Origin: Tretioscincus oriximinensis
Taxonomy: Eukaryota > Chordata > Lepidosauria > Squamata > Gymnophthalmidae
NCBI GenBank assembly: GCA_022410635.1
Contig: JAJVDF010000455.1
Location: 332,870 to 396,869 of the forward strand
Direction: 5' to 3'
DNA: 64,000 nt
Position numbers and translations under genes: made by a program. Shown here piece by piece: positions 33,763 to 44,225 of this stretch. Each line of letters opens with the position of its first letter. The stretch's first letter is position 1. The notes under the pieces were generated by a model, which saw only the letters and a list, made by a program, of their open reading frames with translations, did no database searches and was not told the origin of the DNA.

Positions 33763-34163
33763 TAGGGTTGCCATATTATGGCAACCCAAAACCAGGACAG
33801 GGGTGGGGGGTGCGTGCACGCGCACACGCATACGCACGCTTGTAGCGAGACAGGCAGAACCTCTTTCCTGCCTGTCTCACAAGCGTCTGTGCGCATGCGC
33901 GGATGCGCGCAGCTGCTCCTTTGGAGGCGGCGTTTCACCGGGGTTAGCGGCGGGGGAGTTAGCGGTGGGGGTTAGCGGCGGCAGGTGGTAGCGGCGGCGG
34001 TGGGTTGGCGGCGGGGGGGTTAGCGTCGTCGTCGTAGTGGTGGTGGGGTTAGCGGCGGCACTCAACCCGTGATTTTTAACTATTTTTGCGAAAACCAGAC
34101 GGGACAGCAAAATTGTCCCAAAATCGGGACTGTCCCGGTTTACTGGAACGCATGGCAACCCTA
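33763..34163. mobile_element. hAT-type MITE nested in the LTR
   Basis: Ends are TAGGGTTGCCA (33763 on) and TGGCAACCCTA (to 34163), perfect 11-bp inverted repeats. An 8-bp target duplication, GGTGCAGG, flanks it (33755-33762 and 34164-34171). The uninterrupted site is visible in the 57770 LTR (AATGGGCGAAGGTAAAC). The interior holds a GC-rich, G-tract repeat region (33934-34065) and an AAAACCAGGACAGGGG / GGGACTGTCCCGGTTT pair near the ends. There is no transposase. Confidence 0.92.
33934..34065 (+). repeat. GTTAGCGGCGGGGG-type G-rich minisatellite
   Basis: Irregular tandem copies of GTTAGCGG followed by C/G runs, with later GTCGTC and GTGGTG variants. The many GGG runs could form G-quadruplexes on the plus strand. 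It lies inside the hAT MITE, so it moved with it or expanded after insertion. Confidence 0.75.
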
Positions 34164-34532
34164 GGTGCAGGTAAACAAGGCACAGCAGGGTGAAGCCTAA
34201 AGGCAGGAAGAGAGATTAGTTCTCTTGCAACACCCAGGCCTGGAAAATTCCCAGAAAGTTTGCAAAAGTGAGGCCTGTGCATCTAGAGACCAATGCTTGT
34301 ACATTTTATATCAAAATATATTATGCCAATTAATATATTCCTAACAGAGAACCCCGACACTACACATTAGATGTGCTATACCCAGCTCCCTAAAACACAT
34401 TACCAGAAGAGCACGTCAGTCCTACATGGGTAAATAATGTGCTGAAAATGAGTAGTATTTGCATGTAGGATAGATTTGTTCAGTCCAGTGGAAATGTGGA
34501 TCTGAAGTGTAGCATCTCCAAATGTACCTAAA

Positions 34533-35072
34533 AATATAAGAGGAGCCCTCCTGAATGGGGCCAGAGCCCATGTAGTTGACAATTTTGTCTCACACAGAGG
34601 CCCACTAATTGAACCTGGGCAATCTGGAACAGAAGGCAAAATCTTCAGCTGTTCTCAGTGCCCTCAAAAGACATTTCAGGAATCCTGCCTTTTTCTCCAT
34701 CTCAAAGGCAGCATCAAGATATCCATCCTAGTAGCTATTTATGCTCTTGGTATTCATGAACTTGTCTAATTCCCTCTTAAAGCTATCTAGGCTGCTAGCT
34801 ATCACCTCCTCTTCTGGAAGTAAATTCCATAGGCCAATGACCCTCTGGGTGAAAAAACACTTTCCCTTGTCTGTCCTCATTCTTCTACCCATCAGCTTCA
34901 AGGAATGCCTCCTGGTTCTAGTGTAATGCAATAAAAACAGTTTTTCTCTGTTCACCTTATCCATCCCGTGTATGATTTTATTCTTCTTGCTCCATGCTGG
35001 AGCATCAATCCTGGCATCTATTATTTATACTCTTGGCGTCTATGAATTTATCTAATCCTATCTTAAAACTAG
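34533..35072 (-). mobile_element. Two abutting CR1 LINE 3' fragments
   Basis: 34533-34978 reads on the minus strand as CR1 C-terminal RT codons (DKVNREKLFLLHYTRTRRHS, RRMRTDKGKCFFTQRVIGLW) followed by 3' UTR. A second, shorter fragment (34989-35072) repeats the block TCCATGCTGGAGCATC, CTTGGCGTCTATGAATTTAT, so a separate CR1 insertion or duplication abuts the first. Both are diverged. Confidence 0.8.
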
Positions 35073-35487
35073 CAGTTTTTTGAGGACAGCTTTAGAGCTA
35101 TCTGCAAATAAATGCTGAATTTTGAAGACACTGTACTTTCAGAGCCTAGTGCTGAAGTTAACTGAACGCAGTGGGTGATTGCCCATGACGTGTTCAACAA
35201 AAGTATGGCGTTCACCTAGCAACACACGTTGTTCTACTTCTATTATGGATGAAGCAACTTAATGTACTTAATGTGTGTGGCTGCAATTAATCCATATCAA
35301 ACCAATACACATTAACTAATATGGATTAAGAAATCAGGCTGCCTTAGACCCTCCTTTCTGCACTGGGAATAGGGGCCTGGCATCTGCATGCTAGTTCAGA
35401 CTATGGTAGGCCTCTCTACCCAAATCTGAAACCTTATCCCATTCTACTACCCAGACAGATTGTATGAAACACCAGTGTGTTTTATAT
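35073..35487. other. Unassigned stretch
   Basis: No gene or repeat family recognised. A segment near 35268-35335 (CTGCAATTAATCCATATCAA, ACCAATACACATTAACTAATATGG) resembles 53041-53090, so both may be scraps of one old repeat. Confidence 0.35.
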
Positions 35488-35489
35488 TA

Positions 35490-35791
35490 CAGTGGTACCT
35501 CGGTTCCCGAACACAATTCGTTCCGGCAGGACGGTCGAGAACCAATTTGTTCGGGAACCGAAGCAAGGCGCGCCGGGCCGAAAAAACGCGCCTTGATGAC
35601 CTCAGCAAGGCGCGCCGGGCCGAAAAAACGCGCCTTGATGACCTCAGCAAGGCGCGCCGGGCCGAAAGAACGCCGGAGGAAGTTCAACTTCCAAATCGGT
35701 GTTCNGATTCCAGGACAAAAGTTTCTGGAATCTGCCGGTCGAACACCGATTTGGTCGACTTTCAAGGCGTTCGGGAACCGAGGTACCACTG
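35490..35791. mobile_element. Tc1/mariner-type MITE with TA target duplication
   Basis: The inverted ends are perfect over 23 bases, beginning CAGTGGTACCTCGGTTCCCG on the left and ending CGGGAACCGAGGTACCACTG on the right. TA flanks both sides (35488-35489 and 35792-35793), as mariner-family transposases leave. Inside are tandem 42-base units (35563-35680) and a second hairpin (CAAATCGGTGTTC against GAACACCGATTTG, 35693-35755). An N lies at 35705. No transposase frame is present. Confidence 0.92.
35563..35680 (+). repeat. 42-bp tandem repeat, about 2.7 copies, inside the MITE
   Basis: Units start at 35563, 35605 and 35647 with GCAAGGCGCGCCGGGCCGAA and end GATGACCTCA. The first two are identical; the third diverges after GAAAGAACGCC. 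Since 42 is divisible by three, the frame stays open and gives a repeated 14-aa string, a side effect rather than a gene. GGCGCGCC and ACGCGCC make each unit partly self-complementary. Confidence 0.9.
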
Positions 35792-36049
35792 TACTTGGTT
35801 CACTTATGTTTGTTCAATTATGTGTATATTGAAAATTTTAAAAGGTGTAAATAGTCTATCCTGCTCAGAATTTTATGTGGTGCTCTGTATATATTCCAGA
35901 AGGGACCTATCATGGCAGCTTCCTACTTCAGGATACAAGCTGCAATAAGATCAAGTGCAGAAAAGGCCATAAATTGTGAATGGCTAATTGCTGTTCTGCT
36001 TTTCCAATATACCCTGGGAACTGACTACTTCTAGTTTATACCCTTTACT

Positions 36050-36740
36050 TTTTTTAAAAAAAATTGCTTGAGTTTTTTAAAATTATTATATTTTATTACA
36101 ATAGACATAAAATATCATTTAAGTTTTTAGATGAATCTTATATCCTCTTATGGTGACTTGTTTCCCTTTGATGCTATTTCTCACATATATTCCACCAATA
36201 ATATAGTTCACGCCTTCATAATAAATAAATAAATAATCATCTCTGTTTTCCTCCACCATATCTGCAGCCAATTCTTTAGATTTGAAAGTTTGTAATTAAA
36301 GGTTCATTCTCTGGTTCTTATTAGAAATCAGTGAAGGGTCTCCAAGTGGCTATATATTTATCTGAACATCTTGTCGCTCAACAAAAATGTCAACTTGTCC
36401 ATTTCAGTTAATTAACTTAATAAGCCAACTATCAGTTGAAGGTATAGATTCTCCTTGTTAATTCTCAGTATAAATAATTCTAGCAGTTGTAATAATTTAT
36501 TGTAGCATTACCCTGTGTAAGTTTTTATCTATTAAATTTAATCGATAAAACTCTGGCCATGAAACTGCCCTATTACAAATTCTTTTCATAATTTTATGAA
36601 TGTCAGATAAATATGTTTTGGTTTTCACATGAGTCTACCACATATAGTAAAATGAACCATTATAAATCTTGCATTTACAACATCTTTTTGAAACATCCCA
36701 AAACATTTTAAACATCTGTTTAGGAGCAAATACTATCTAT
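36050..36740 (-). mobile_element. L1 LINE 3' fragment, decayed
   Basis: Minus-strand reading gives L1 ORF2 C-terminal segments: KTYLSDIHKIMKRIC, SWPEFYRLNLIDKN, ITTARIIYTEN, STDSWLIKLIN and PLGDPSLISNKN, with several stops. This order matches the region after the cysteine motif of L1 ORF2. The 3' end faces left into an A/T-rich tail at about 36050-36080. It is older than the 27-kb L1. Confidence 0.7.
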
Positions 36741-36849
36741 ACATCCTTTTATATATATAAAATCATTATCAGATGTACATTTAGATGTATAGGTGTACAT
36801 TTTATTGTACCATTATAACTTACTATTGGTTACAATTCTATACATCATC

Positions 36850-37085
36850 TCCAGAGGTCACAGAAGACTTTTTTGGTCGAAATGCATCTGGCCGCCATCT
36901 AAGGACTATTCCATCTACTCCCCTCTTCCATCTATACCATCTGCTTCATCCTCTCTGGAATCCTTGTCTGAGGATTTTGTGTGGACATTCTTTAGCTTTT
37001 TGGACTGTTCTAATGGGATTACTGACACGTTGGATGTTTATGTGTTTACTGATTTTGTATTATTAAATGTATTTTAGTTTCTTTA
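36850..37085 (+). mobile_element. Diverged copy of the hammerhead-like family
   Basis: GGTCACAGAAGACTTTTTTG, GTCGAAATGCATCTGG parallels the motif at 18882-18923 (CACTGAGGAAGACC, GGTCGAAACGCGTCTGG) with a 3-base deletion in the core and other changes. The downstream 200 bases share only weak similarity (GGACATT...TTTTATGT). The ribozyme core is broken. Confidence 0.4.
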
Positions 37086-37099
37086 AGAAGTATCTTTTA

Positions 37100-37560
37100 A
37101 CCCAGAGTTTTTGGTATGTTGTTTGCATTACAAATGAACTCAGCTGTTGCTGATACTTTCCTGAAGCATTGCGAAGGGTTGCATCTTCCATTGTGACTGC
37201 ATCTGCCCCTCACCAGCTCCATACAGATTCTAAAGGAAGGTGAAATCTGTAATCGCTTTTAGATTGCTGGTTTCATTCATCTACACTGTATTCCCTTGTC
37301 TGCTAGATACCCATTCAATTCAACTGCCTTTCCAGAATGAATGAATTTGGTGTTCAAGCATCGATTTAATTTAAAAGTTTATATCCAGCCCTTCCTGACG
37401 ATCCCAGGCCAAGGCACAGCAATTAAAAATATAAAATATATCTAAAACGNTTTCCATTTTCATCATCTTCTTAGAAGTAGACAATGGCAAATGACATTCA
37501 CATATCTGCTGAATGCCTTCCTCTCTATGTGGGAGTTTTCCCTTCATCTTCTGTTTGAGA
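37100..37560 (-). other. Mostly unassigned; possible LINE-tail repeat scrap
   Basis: TTAAAAGTTTATATCCAGCCCTTCC at about 37371-37400 followed by an A-rich run resembles the tail side of the 1923-type repeat. An N lies at 37450. Nothing else recognised. Confidence 0.3.
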
Positions 37561-37599
37561 TGCCAGAAGCAACTGACTGGCCACTGCTGGAGTGAATGG

Positions 37600-38018
37600 G
37601 CTGAGGCACAGCTCCTCTTCCTTTCTTATTTACTTTGGATATGCCTAGAAATGACCAGAACTGAACACAGTATTCCGTGTGGGGCCTCACCACTGATTTA
37701 TAAAGAGGCAAAAAAACACTTGCTGATTTGTTTTCAATTCCTTTCCTAATTAACCCCAACATGGAATTTGCTTTTTTTTTTTGCTGCTGCTGCACACTGG
37801 GTCAACACCTTCATTGAACTGTCCACCAACACCCCAAGATCCTTTTCTTGCTTGGTCACAGAAAGCTTGGGGTTCTTTGCCCCAATGTGTATAATCTTGC
37901 ACTTGCTTAAGTTGAAATGCATTTGTCACTTTGTTTCCCACTCACCCAATTTCAATGGATCACACTGGAGTTCCTTACAATCATTTTCAGTTTTCACTAC
38001 CCTGAACAGTTTAGTGTC
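37600..38018 (-). mobile_element. CR1 LINE fragment, RT C-terminal region
   Basis: Minus-strand codons include KKANSMLGLIRKGIENKSAS, LPLYKSVVRPHTEYCVQFWS. This is the same order as the CR1s at 39876-40154 and 59175. Plus-strand landmarks: GACCAGAACTGAACACAGTATTCC, GCTGCTGCTGCACACTGGG. It ends abruptly at TTTAGTGTCGTC. Confidence 0.85.
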
Positions 38019-38185
38019 GTCCCACCCGTTGCACCTGGGCAGTCTGAACAGAAGATGGCAAAATCGTCATCTGTTCTCAACTCCCTGCAAATGGTATTTC
38101 ACCAGTACGGCCTGTTGTTCCATCCCAGAGGCAGTTTCAAAAGATCCACCCTAGTAGCTACTTATACCCTTGGTATCTTATCTTT
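38019..38185 (-). mobile_element. CR1 LINE 3' UTR fragment in unexpected order
   Basis: TTGCACCTGGGCAGTCTGAA, CTCCCTGCAAATGGTATTTC and TAGTAGCTACTTATACCCTTGG are CR1 3' UTR blocks. In an intact minus-strand CR1 they would lie left of the RT fragment (37600-38018), not right of it. It is thus a second insertion or a rearranged copy. Confidence 0.8.
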
Positions 38186-39397
38186 AAAAAACAACTTTTC
38201 AGCTGTAAAATAGTTTGAAGCATGAACTGCAGTTAGAGGCCCAGGATGGTCAGTTTCTTTATCTGTCAAACTCAAGTTCTCCTCCACAACCCACGAACAG
38301 ATGAGTTGCATTGCAGTAGTGCAGGGAACCTGTTTTCTGAAGTACAGTTACTATACCATTGCAATGTGTTTCAGTGCATGTTAATATATGTATGTGTAAA
38401 GTTATTGCACACGTACAGTAAAAGACAATGTAATGGTGGCAGTCATGCATCAAAAGAAGAGTGTGTTATCCGCAACACATAAATGTAAGTCATATTTTCC
38501 AAAAAAGTACAGTTTGGCATATCTTTAGTCTGATGATCTTATGAAGGTTAAATGTACGTATCAGTTATTTCCTGAAAAATATAGCTTTTTGCTGTGGGGA
38601 GAATGTATGGAAATAGACAAGAATAGTACGTGAAGCATAGAGGAAAGCAGACATTCCAATTTCCGGTTCCAAATGTAAAACATAAATAACAATAGAAAAT
38701 TTTCATTTACCTGGAATAAATATGGCTTCTTTGATCACAGCTTAATGGTTAGTCTTTGATAAATAATTGCACTGTCAAAATCCTAATACACATGATGAGA
38801 AATACTGGAGTTACTGGAATTCTGATGCTCTTTGCTTTTCTATTATCGTAAAGGTTTTCTGAAATTTAGGTAGTATGTGTACGTTTCCAATGAATTAGAT
38901 TGCATTCCATACTACGGTTTGTTAATCAGTCCTGGTTTCCATCAAAGATAAACTTTTAAAAATACTAGTTATGTTATCTTAATGTTCTCTGCATCATTTC
39001 AGTTTTAATCCCATCTTTTTGACTAAAAGAAAATGATGTGTAAGAATAAGAAAAACAGGAAAATGGCAGAAATAGAAAACCTTTTCAACATGGATATTCC
39101 CATCACAGAAATTCGTAAGAGTGTTTGGCAATTGTTCCTTGCTGAAAAATCTTAACAAATAATGTTTCTATTCATGGAAAGGAAACTGGAATTGGAACTA
39201 AACAGTAGCAGCCTTGGTAACAACATATGCCTCATGAGATCTTCCAACAATTGCACTCGTGTTTGATGCCGAGAATTTTTTTCAGTTCTTTCCGTATGTT
39301 ATGTAATCCAACTAGCGTATGAAAAGGTGAGGCTATATATTCCACTTCTTTGTCATTTTCCTGTGGACTCGCATCAGAGTCTCACAAGGGGTTGAAA
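38186..39397. other. Unassigned stretch
   Basis: No gene or repeat family recognised. Confidence 0.35.
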
Positions 39398-40910
39398 AGA
39401 TGTACAGAACTAGCCATACTGGATCAGACCACAGCCCATCAAGTCCAGCATTCTGTCTCACACAGAGGCCCACCAGATGCACCTGGGCAATCTGAACAGA
39501 GGGAAGCAAAATATGCACTTGTTCATGACTCCCTGCAAATGGTATTTCAGGAGTACTGCCTGTTGTTCCATCCCAGAGGCAACATCCAGGCATCCATTCT
39601 AGTACCCATTTATACCCTTGGTGTCCATAAACCTGTCTAGTCGTGTCTTGAAGCTATCCAAGCTGTTAGCTACCACCACCTCTTCTGGAAGTAAATTCCA
39701 CAGGCCAATGATCCTCTGGGTGAAAAAATACTTTCCTTTATCTGCTCTCACTTTTCTGCCCATCAGTTTCAAGGAGTGCCTCTGGTCCTCGTGTTGTGTG
39801 ATAGAGGAAACGTATTTTCTCTATTCACCCTATCCATCTCATGCATGATTTTGTACACTTCAATCAGATCACCTCTTAAATGACTTCATAAGGGAGGTGC
39901 ACCACACCCTTGGCCATTCTTGTTGCCCTTTTCTGCCTCTTTTCTAGTTCCACAATATCCTCCATGAGATGTGATGACCAGAACTGAACACAGTATTCCA
40001 AGTGTGGCCTCACCACAGATTCATAAAGAGGCAAAACAACATTTGCTGACTTGTTTTCGATTCCTTTCCTAATGATCTCCAACATGGAATTTGCCTTTTT
40101 TGCTGCTGCTGCTGCACACTGGGTTGACATCTTCATTGAATTGTCCACCAACATCTCAAGATCCTTTTCTTGCTAAATCACAGAAAGCTTGGTTCCCATC
40201 AGGTTGTAGGACTAGTTGGGGTTCTTTGCCACAATGTGCATGACTTTGCACTTGCTATTATTGAAGTGCATTTGCCACTTTGATGCCCACTCACCCAATT
40301 TCAGTAGATCACTCTTGAGTGCCTTACAATCATTTTCAGTTTTCACTATTCTGAACAGTACAGTGTCATCAGCGAACTTGGCTACTTCACTATTTACCTT
40401 GGCATCCAGATCGTTTATGAATATATTGGAAACCAAGGGTCCCAGTACAGACCCCTGGGGTACCCCACTTCTTACCTCTTTCCTCTCAGAAAACTGTCCA
40501 TTTATTACTACCCTCTGTTTTCTATCTTTTAGCCAGTTTCCAATCCAGGACAAAGTCTGTCCTCTTATGAGTGTGAAGTTTTTTTAGGATCCTTTGATGA
40601 GGGACTTTATCAAAAGCCTTCTGAAAATCTAGATAGACAATATCAACTGGATCCCCTTTATCTACATGTTTGTTATCACTCTCAAAGAATTCTAGCAAGT
40701 TAGTAAGGCATGATTTACCTTTGCAGAATCCATGCCGAGTTTCATTCAGCAATGCGTGCTTCTCCATGTGCTTAGTAATTTGTCCTTAATTACGGTTTCC
40801 AACAGTTTACTTGAAACTGATGTTAATCTGATGGATGACTCTGGGATCCTTTTTTGGAGCTACCCTCCAATCTACTGATTTTAAGATTAAATATTTTGGT
40901 TAGAAGGATC
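39398..40910 (-). mobile_element. CR1 LINE, 5'-truncated, with RT core
   Basis: The 3' UTR starts at 39398 (reversed) and coding sequence continues to about 40910. Minus-strand frames give RT motifs: ETRHGFCKGKSCLTNLLEFF and VYLDFQKAFDKVPHQRILKK (40522-40767), SGVPQGSVLGPLVSNIFIND and catalytic KFADDTVLF (40212-40553), then KKANSMLEIIRKGIENKSAN (39876-40154). These are palm and thumb parts of the CR1 RT. The endonuclease and 5' part of ORF2 are absent. Frame breaks occur between the three blocks, so it is inactive. Confidence 0.93.
39876..40767 (-). pseudogene. CR1 reverse transcriptase remnant
   Basis: Three open blocks on the minus strand carry consecutive RT segments. FADD (the catalytic Asp pair) is intact, and the upstream GVPQGSVLGP loop and DFQKAFDKVPH palm motif are intact. 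Spacing fits the CR1 family. Lack of the N-terminal half and frame changes near 40155-40210 and 40530 make it non-functional. Confidence 0.88.
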
Positions 40911-41104
40911 ATTTTTGCATTTTTTTGCTTTTCTCAGCTTGTTTTTATAGTGTTGTATTTGGTTAGATAATCCATTTAATGGATGATATTAATTATTGCT
41001 AATAATATAGGTACCAGAAAGGTAAATAATAAACCTGTATTGAAATAAATAAAATAGCTAAAGAAATAGCTTCCACTTCCCATTTTCAAGCACTGCTGTT
41101 GTTG

Positions 41105-41195
41105 GGGTTTTTTGGGGGTGGTACTGTATGCTTTTTATTTCTGTTACTCTCCTTAGATCTTCAGGTATAGGGCAGGATAAAAGAAAGAAGAAACA
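41105..41195 (+). mobile_element. L2-type LINE/SINE 3' tail scrap
   Basis: TTACTCTCCTTAGATCTTCA, GGTATAGGGCAGGATAAAAG matches the tail of the L2 at 21960 and of the SINE at 18780 (GACCTTCGGGTATAGGGCGG). Only the last part is present. Confidence 0.6.
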
Positions 41196-41390
41196 TAAGG
41201 CTCTTGCTGCTATTTGTATTTTATTTGTTTATGCTTTGTAGTTTTATTCTTCAAGAATTCCTGGTGATATTGTATTTTAAGTATTTTAAGGCAAAAGAAT
41301 TCAAACCAAGTTCTGTCTCTTTTCCCTTTTACCCAAGGGACTTTCCAGCATTATTGGAGGAAGGGGAGTATTTTTGTTGGTTACTGTGTT

Positions 41391-41487
41391 CTTGTGGGCC
41401 TTGGTATGATACAGAATGCTGGACTAGATGGGCTCTGGCCTGATCCAGATGCACCTGGGCAGTATTCTTATGTTCTTATTTCAAGTG
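41391..41487 (+). mobile_element. CR1 LINE extreme 3' end
   Basis: ATACAGAATGCTGGACTAGA, TGGGCTCTGGCCTGATCCAG and a final TTCTTATGTTCTTAT is the CR1 3' terminus on the plus strand. An inserted ATGCACCTGGGCAGTA resembles another CR1 UTR block. Confidence 0.8.
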
Positions 41488-42548
41488 CAAATATCTTTTT
41501 TAGCAAATGGAATACATTTTTACCTAAACAGATTTACCAAAAAAGATTTGCCAAATTATCAAACCCCAGAAAAATTGGAGCCTACGTGTTTAGACAGTAC
41601 CCCAGCTCTAAATCTCAGCTTTAAACCTGGCCTCTGAGGGCTCAGAGAAATTTCCTAGCTTTGGAGCACAAGGGATACGCATTTCAGCATTATTCTTTGA
41701 TGCATTGCTGAAATAAATTTCCCAATAGTCCTGAAAACTAGAGACATGCCTTTTGCAAATATCCCTATGTTCTGGATCAGGCCCACTGATCTGCTGTTAG
41801 ATCTTTTTAAATGGATCCTGATTTAATCCCGATTAAGGCTTTCTTAATAAAGTCAAGCTTCAGCTATCGCACATGTCCACCTAAGTGCAGATTGATGAGG
41901 TTCCAGAAGCCAAATATGCAGGCATCCAATTAACAATATATGTACATACATGGAGAAGATTTTCTTATGTGAGAAGACAACCAATTTATTCTTGACAATG
42001 TTCATGAAAGTGAATGATGATATAGATGACTCTGCCCTTTGTCAAAAGAGACCTGCCCTGGGAGTTCTGAGGGAACAGAATGTTGGATTACACAGGTTTT
42101 TGTTCTGAACCAGTAAAGGGCTTTTGTGGTGCGTATTCTAATACTCTGAAGTGTGACTGAAATGAAATTGTATCTCTTTCAGCATGATGGACTTTCATCG
42201 GTAGATTGTGTTTATCTAGAGCAAGAGATTCTATTGATAGAGCATGATTTTGGTAGAGATGAACGATGCAATCACTATCCCCACCTTAACAATATTTGTC
42301 CATTTAACCTTGACTAAAAGATCATTAGTATTATTGGTATGTTTGCTCTTAAACCTCTGATGCCCCCTGTGAATAAGAGTAGTTTTTGAGCCATCTTGAA
42401 CCAAGGATTCCTGCTGAGGACTATTTTATTTACTTCATAATTTTAGCAAAAGTGTTGGTGCTGATTGTGGTTCTTGGACATTTTTCTAGGTCAGCAGTTT
42501 ACTGAGAAAATGAACACAAATGGATAACGGTCTCTTGAGAATGCTGGG
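41488..42548. other. Unassigned stretch
   Basis: No gene or repeat family recognised. Confidence 0.35.
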
Positions 42549-42549
42549 G

Positions 42550-42800
42550 TTTTTTTTGAAACAAGAGTTTATTGATAAAGCACGGACACATCCTTGATCT
42601 AAACAGTGATAAAATTACGAAGAACAATTGCATAGCCACTACATAGTGCTGACAATAACATTTACCAGTCTTTTAGCAGATGGTAAGATCTGCATCATTC
42701 AGTACTGAAGGAAATGTGATGTAGATGTCTCCTAAGGCCAAATAAAGCTGCGAGAGGAAGGAGCCACAGAATTTTGCAAACATGGAAAAGACGAATTTGA
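42550..42800 (-). pseudogene. Possible reverse-transcribed mRNA 3' end
   Basis: Read on the minus strand, an AATAAA (42568-42573) is followed 10 bases later by an A8 run (42550-42557), as at the 3' end of a polyadenylated transcript. Upstream on that strand a frame of about 50 codons (including CGSFLSQLYLALGDIY, ITFPSVLNDADLTIC) ends in TAA near 42679. I do not recognise the protein. No flanking duplication was found, so the left edge is clear and the right edge is a guess. Confidence 0.3.
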
Positions 42801-43719
42801 AATATGCATGCAAAATGTACATAATCTTTTGTTCTGGATTAAATAATCACTTATTTGCTTTGTGTGGTTTATTATCAGTATTATGCACACTAATCCTGTG
42901 TGTTCAACAAAGATGGAGGGACATCCTCATACATTGTATGGGAAAGGGAAATTCTCTTGTGGACCACACCATTTTTAACAACTAGTTTCTGAACTCAACC
43001 AGTTTTGCTGAACTGGTGCAAAACTTCTGAATCCCACTAAAAGGTATCCCACTGATTTTTTTCAGTTCACCAGGTTTCAGTTATCAATTTTGTTGTCCTT
43101 CACTAAACATTCCAACTCCCCTATTTTTGCTCAGAAGCTCCTAATATTTGCATACAGATATTTGTTTGCACTTATCTGGTACAAGGTCAGCCCAGTGTAT
43201 TTGTGAAAAACCACAGATTGCTCATTACAGCTTTCTGCTTGAATACTACAGCCTAGTTCCCCTTCTGATATAATATTATGCAGATAATTCCATCTCTCAT
43301 TAGTTACATTTAGGTCCCATGAACAACAGGTTTTCCACCTCAATTGTAGGATCTCCATGACACTTCTGCATCATATGACAATGGAGCTTTCTTTCTTCTC
43401 CTGGGGCCCACCCAGGAAAAATTCCATTGTCATGGAATAGTAAGATGGCCGATGTTCTCCAATATCAGTATGAAATGGCTGCTGCTTCCATAGAAAAGCT
43501 GCCTGCAGCCCTGGTATGTGGCATCGATGTGCTGGACTTCCAGTACCGCGAGAAGATTCCAGCCAGCCAGGAATGCAGATTGCATGCTTCCTTGACCTTC
43601 ATGCATTCCTCTTGTCACTGCCTGCCAGCTCCACAAAAGAAATTTGGAGGTAAGTTAAACAAGAGGGTATGTGTGTGTCAAGGTAGGTATCTTTTTCTAT
43701 CATTAGAAGATAGATAGTA

Positions 43720-43989
43720 AGCGCAGAGAGCGAGCTAGCACTTTTTAACCAGCATAGACTACACATAGTCAGTATAATTGCAGTGCGTATATATATAGTG
43801 CTGGTTTATTATACAGAGTAACAAAGTGTTTCGTCAGTACCCACTGACGTACAGGAGAGCAATGTGTAGAACACATACACTTCTTATATACATATTTACA
43901 ACCAATCGGCTACTTTAGCCGAGTCACATGCACAGTACATATCCAGGCATGTTTAGACATGTTCAGACTTGGCCCAGCTACACTTAACA
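43720..43989 (-). mobile_element. LTR of an LTR retrotransposon, family unclear
   Basis: Minus strand starts TGTTAAGTGTAGCTGGGCC at 43989. It has a TATATAAG box (about 43893), then a perfect stem GTCAGT-GGGT-ACTGAC followed by GAAAC (about 43830-43849), then AATAAACC (about 43805) and a CTCTCTGCGC end near 43720. The promoter-to-polyA layout is that of an LTR. No internal coding region or target duplication is visible, so ends are approximate. Confidence 0.5.
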
Positions 43990-44225
43990 CTGCAGGTAAT
44001 GCAATCTAATACAATCCAATACAAACTACCTAGCAATAGGAACTGAATATTTTAATAGGGATGGGGGGGTGGGGATTGTGTTAAGGTGGGTTTTAACCCC
44101 CTTTCGTTTTTTTATCGTTCCATGTGCACTGGACCTGACATTTACTCTTTCTTGAACTGGATATGTTTTTGATGTTTTATATGCAGTTTTTATTCATCTT
44201 GAATTTTTTTGTAAAGATCATAGGC

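Larger units (their letters stand above)
33243..34359 (-). mobile_element. Solo LTR interrupted by a hAT MITE
   Basis: Flanked by CTACAC on both sides (33237-33242 and 34360-34365). Minus-strand ends are TGTCGGGG and CCCCCGTTA, again TG...TA. It aligns by eye block-for-block with the LTR at 57770-58468: TCAGGATACGG, CACGTGGG, CAGAAGG, TGACACCTGTGTGACGTTTC and GGTGCAGCCTGTGTCAGGAA. The minus-strand AATAAA is at 33431-33436. Removing the 409-base insertion (element plus one TSD copy) leaves about 708 bases, close to the 699 of the other copy. No internal retroviral genes are present. Confidence 0.9.

Noticed and set aside
33737..33991. Gly-rich frames over the VSGGG-type repeat
   Set aside because: They result from the GC-rich minisatellite in the hAT MITE.
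35563..35680. CRISPR-like direct repeats
   Set aside because: The copies are directly adjacent without unique spacers and lie in a vertebrate transposon.
35460..35948. 162-codon frame with repeated RRAEKTRLDDLSKA units
   Set aside because: It lies across a mariner-type MITE and the repeats follow from the 42-bp non-coding tandem array.
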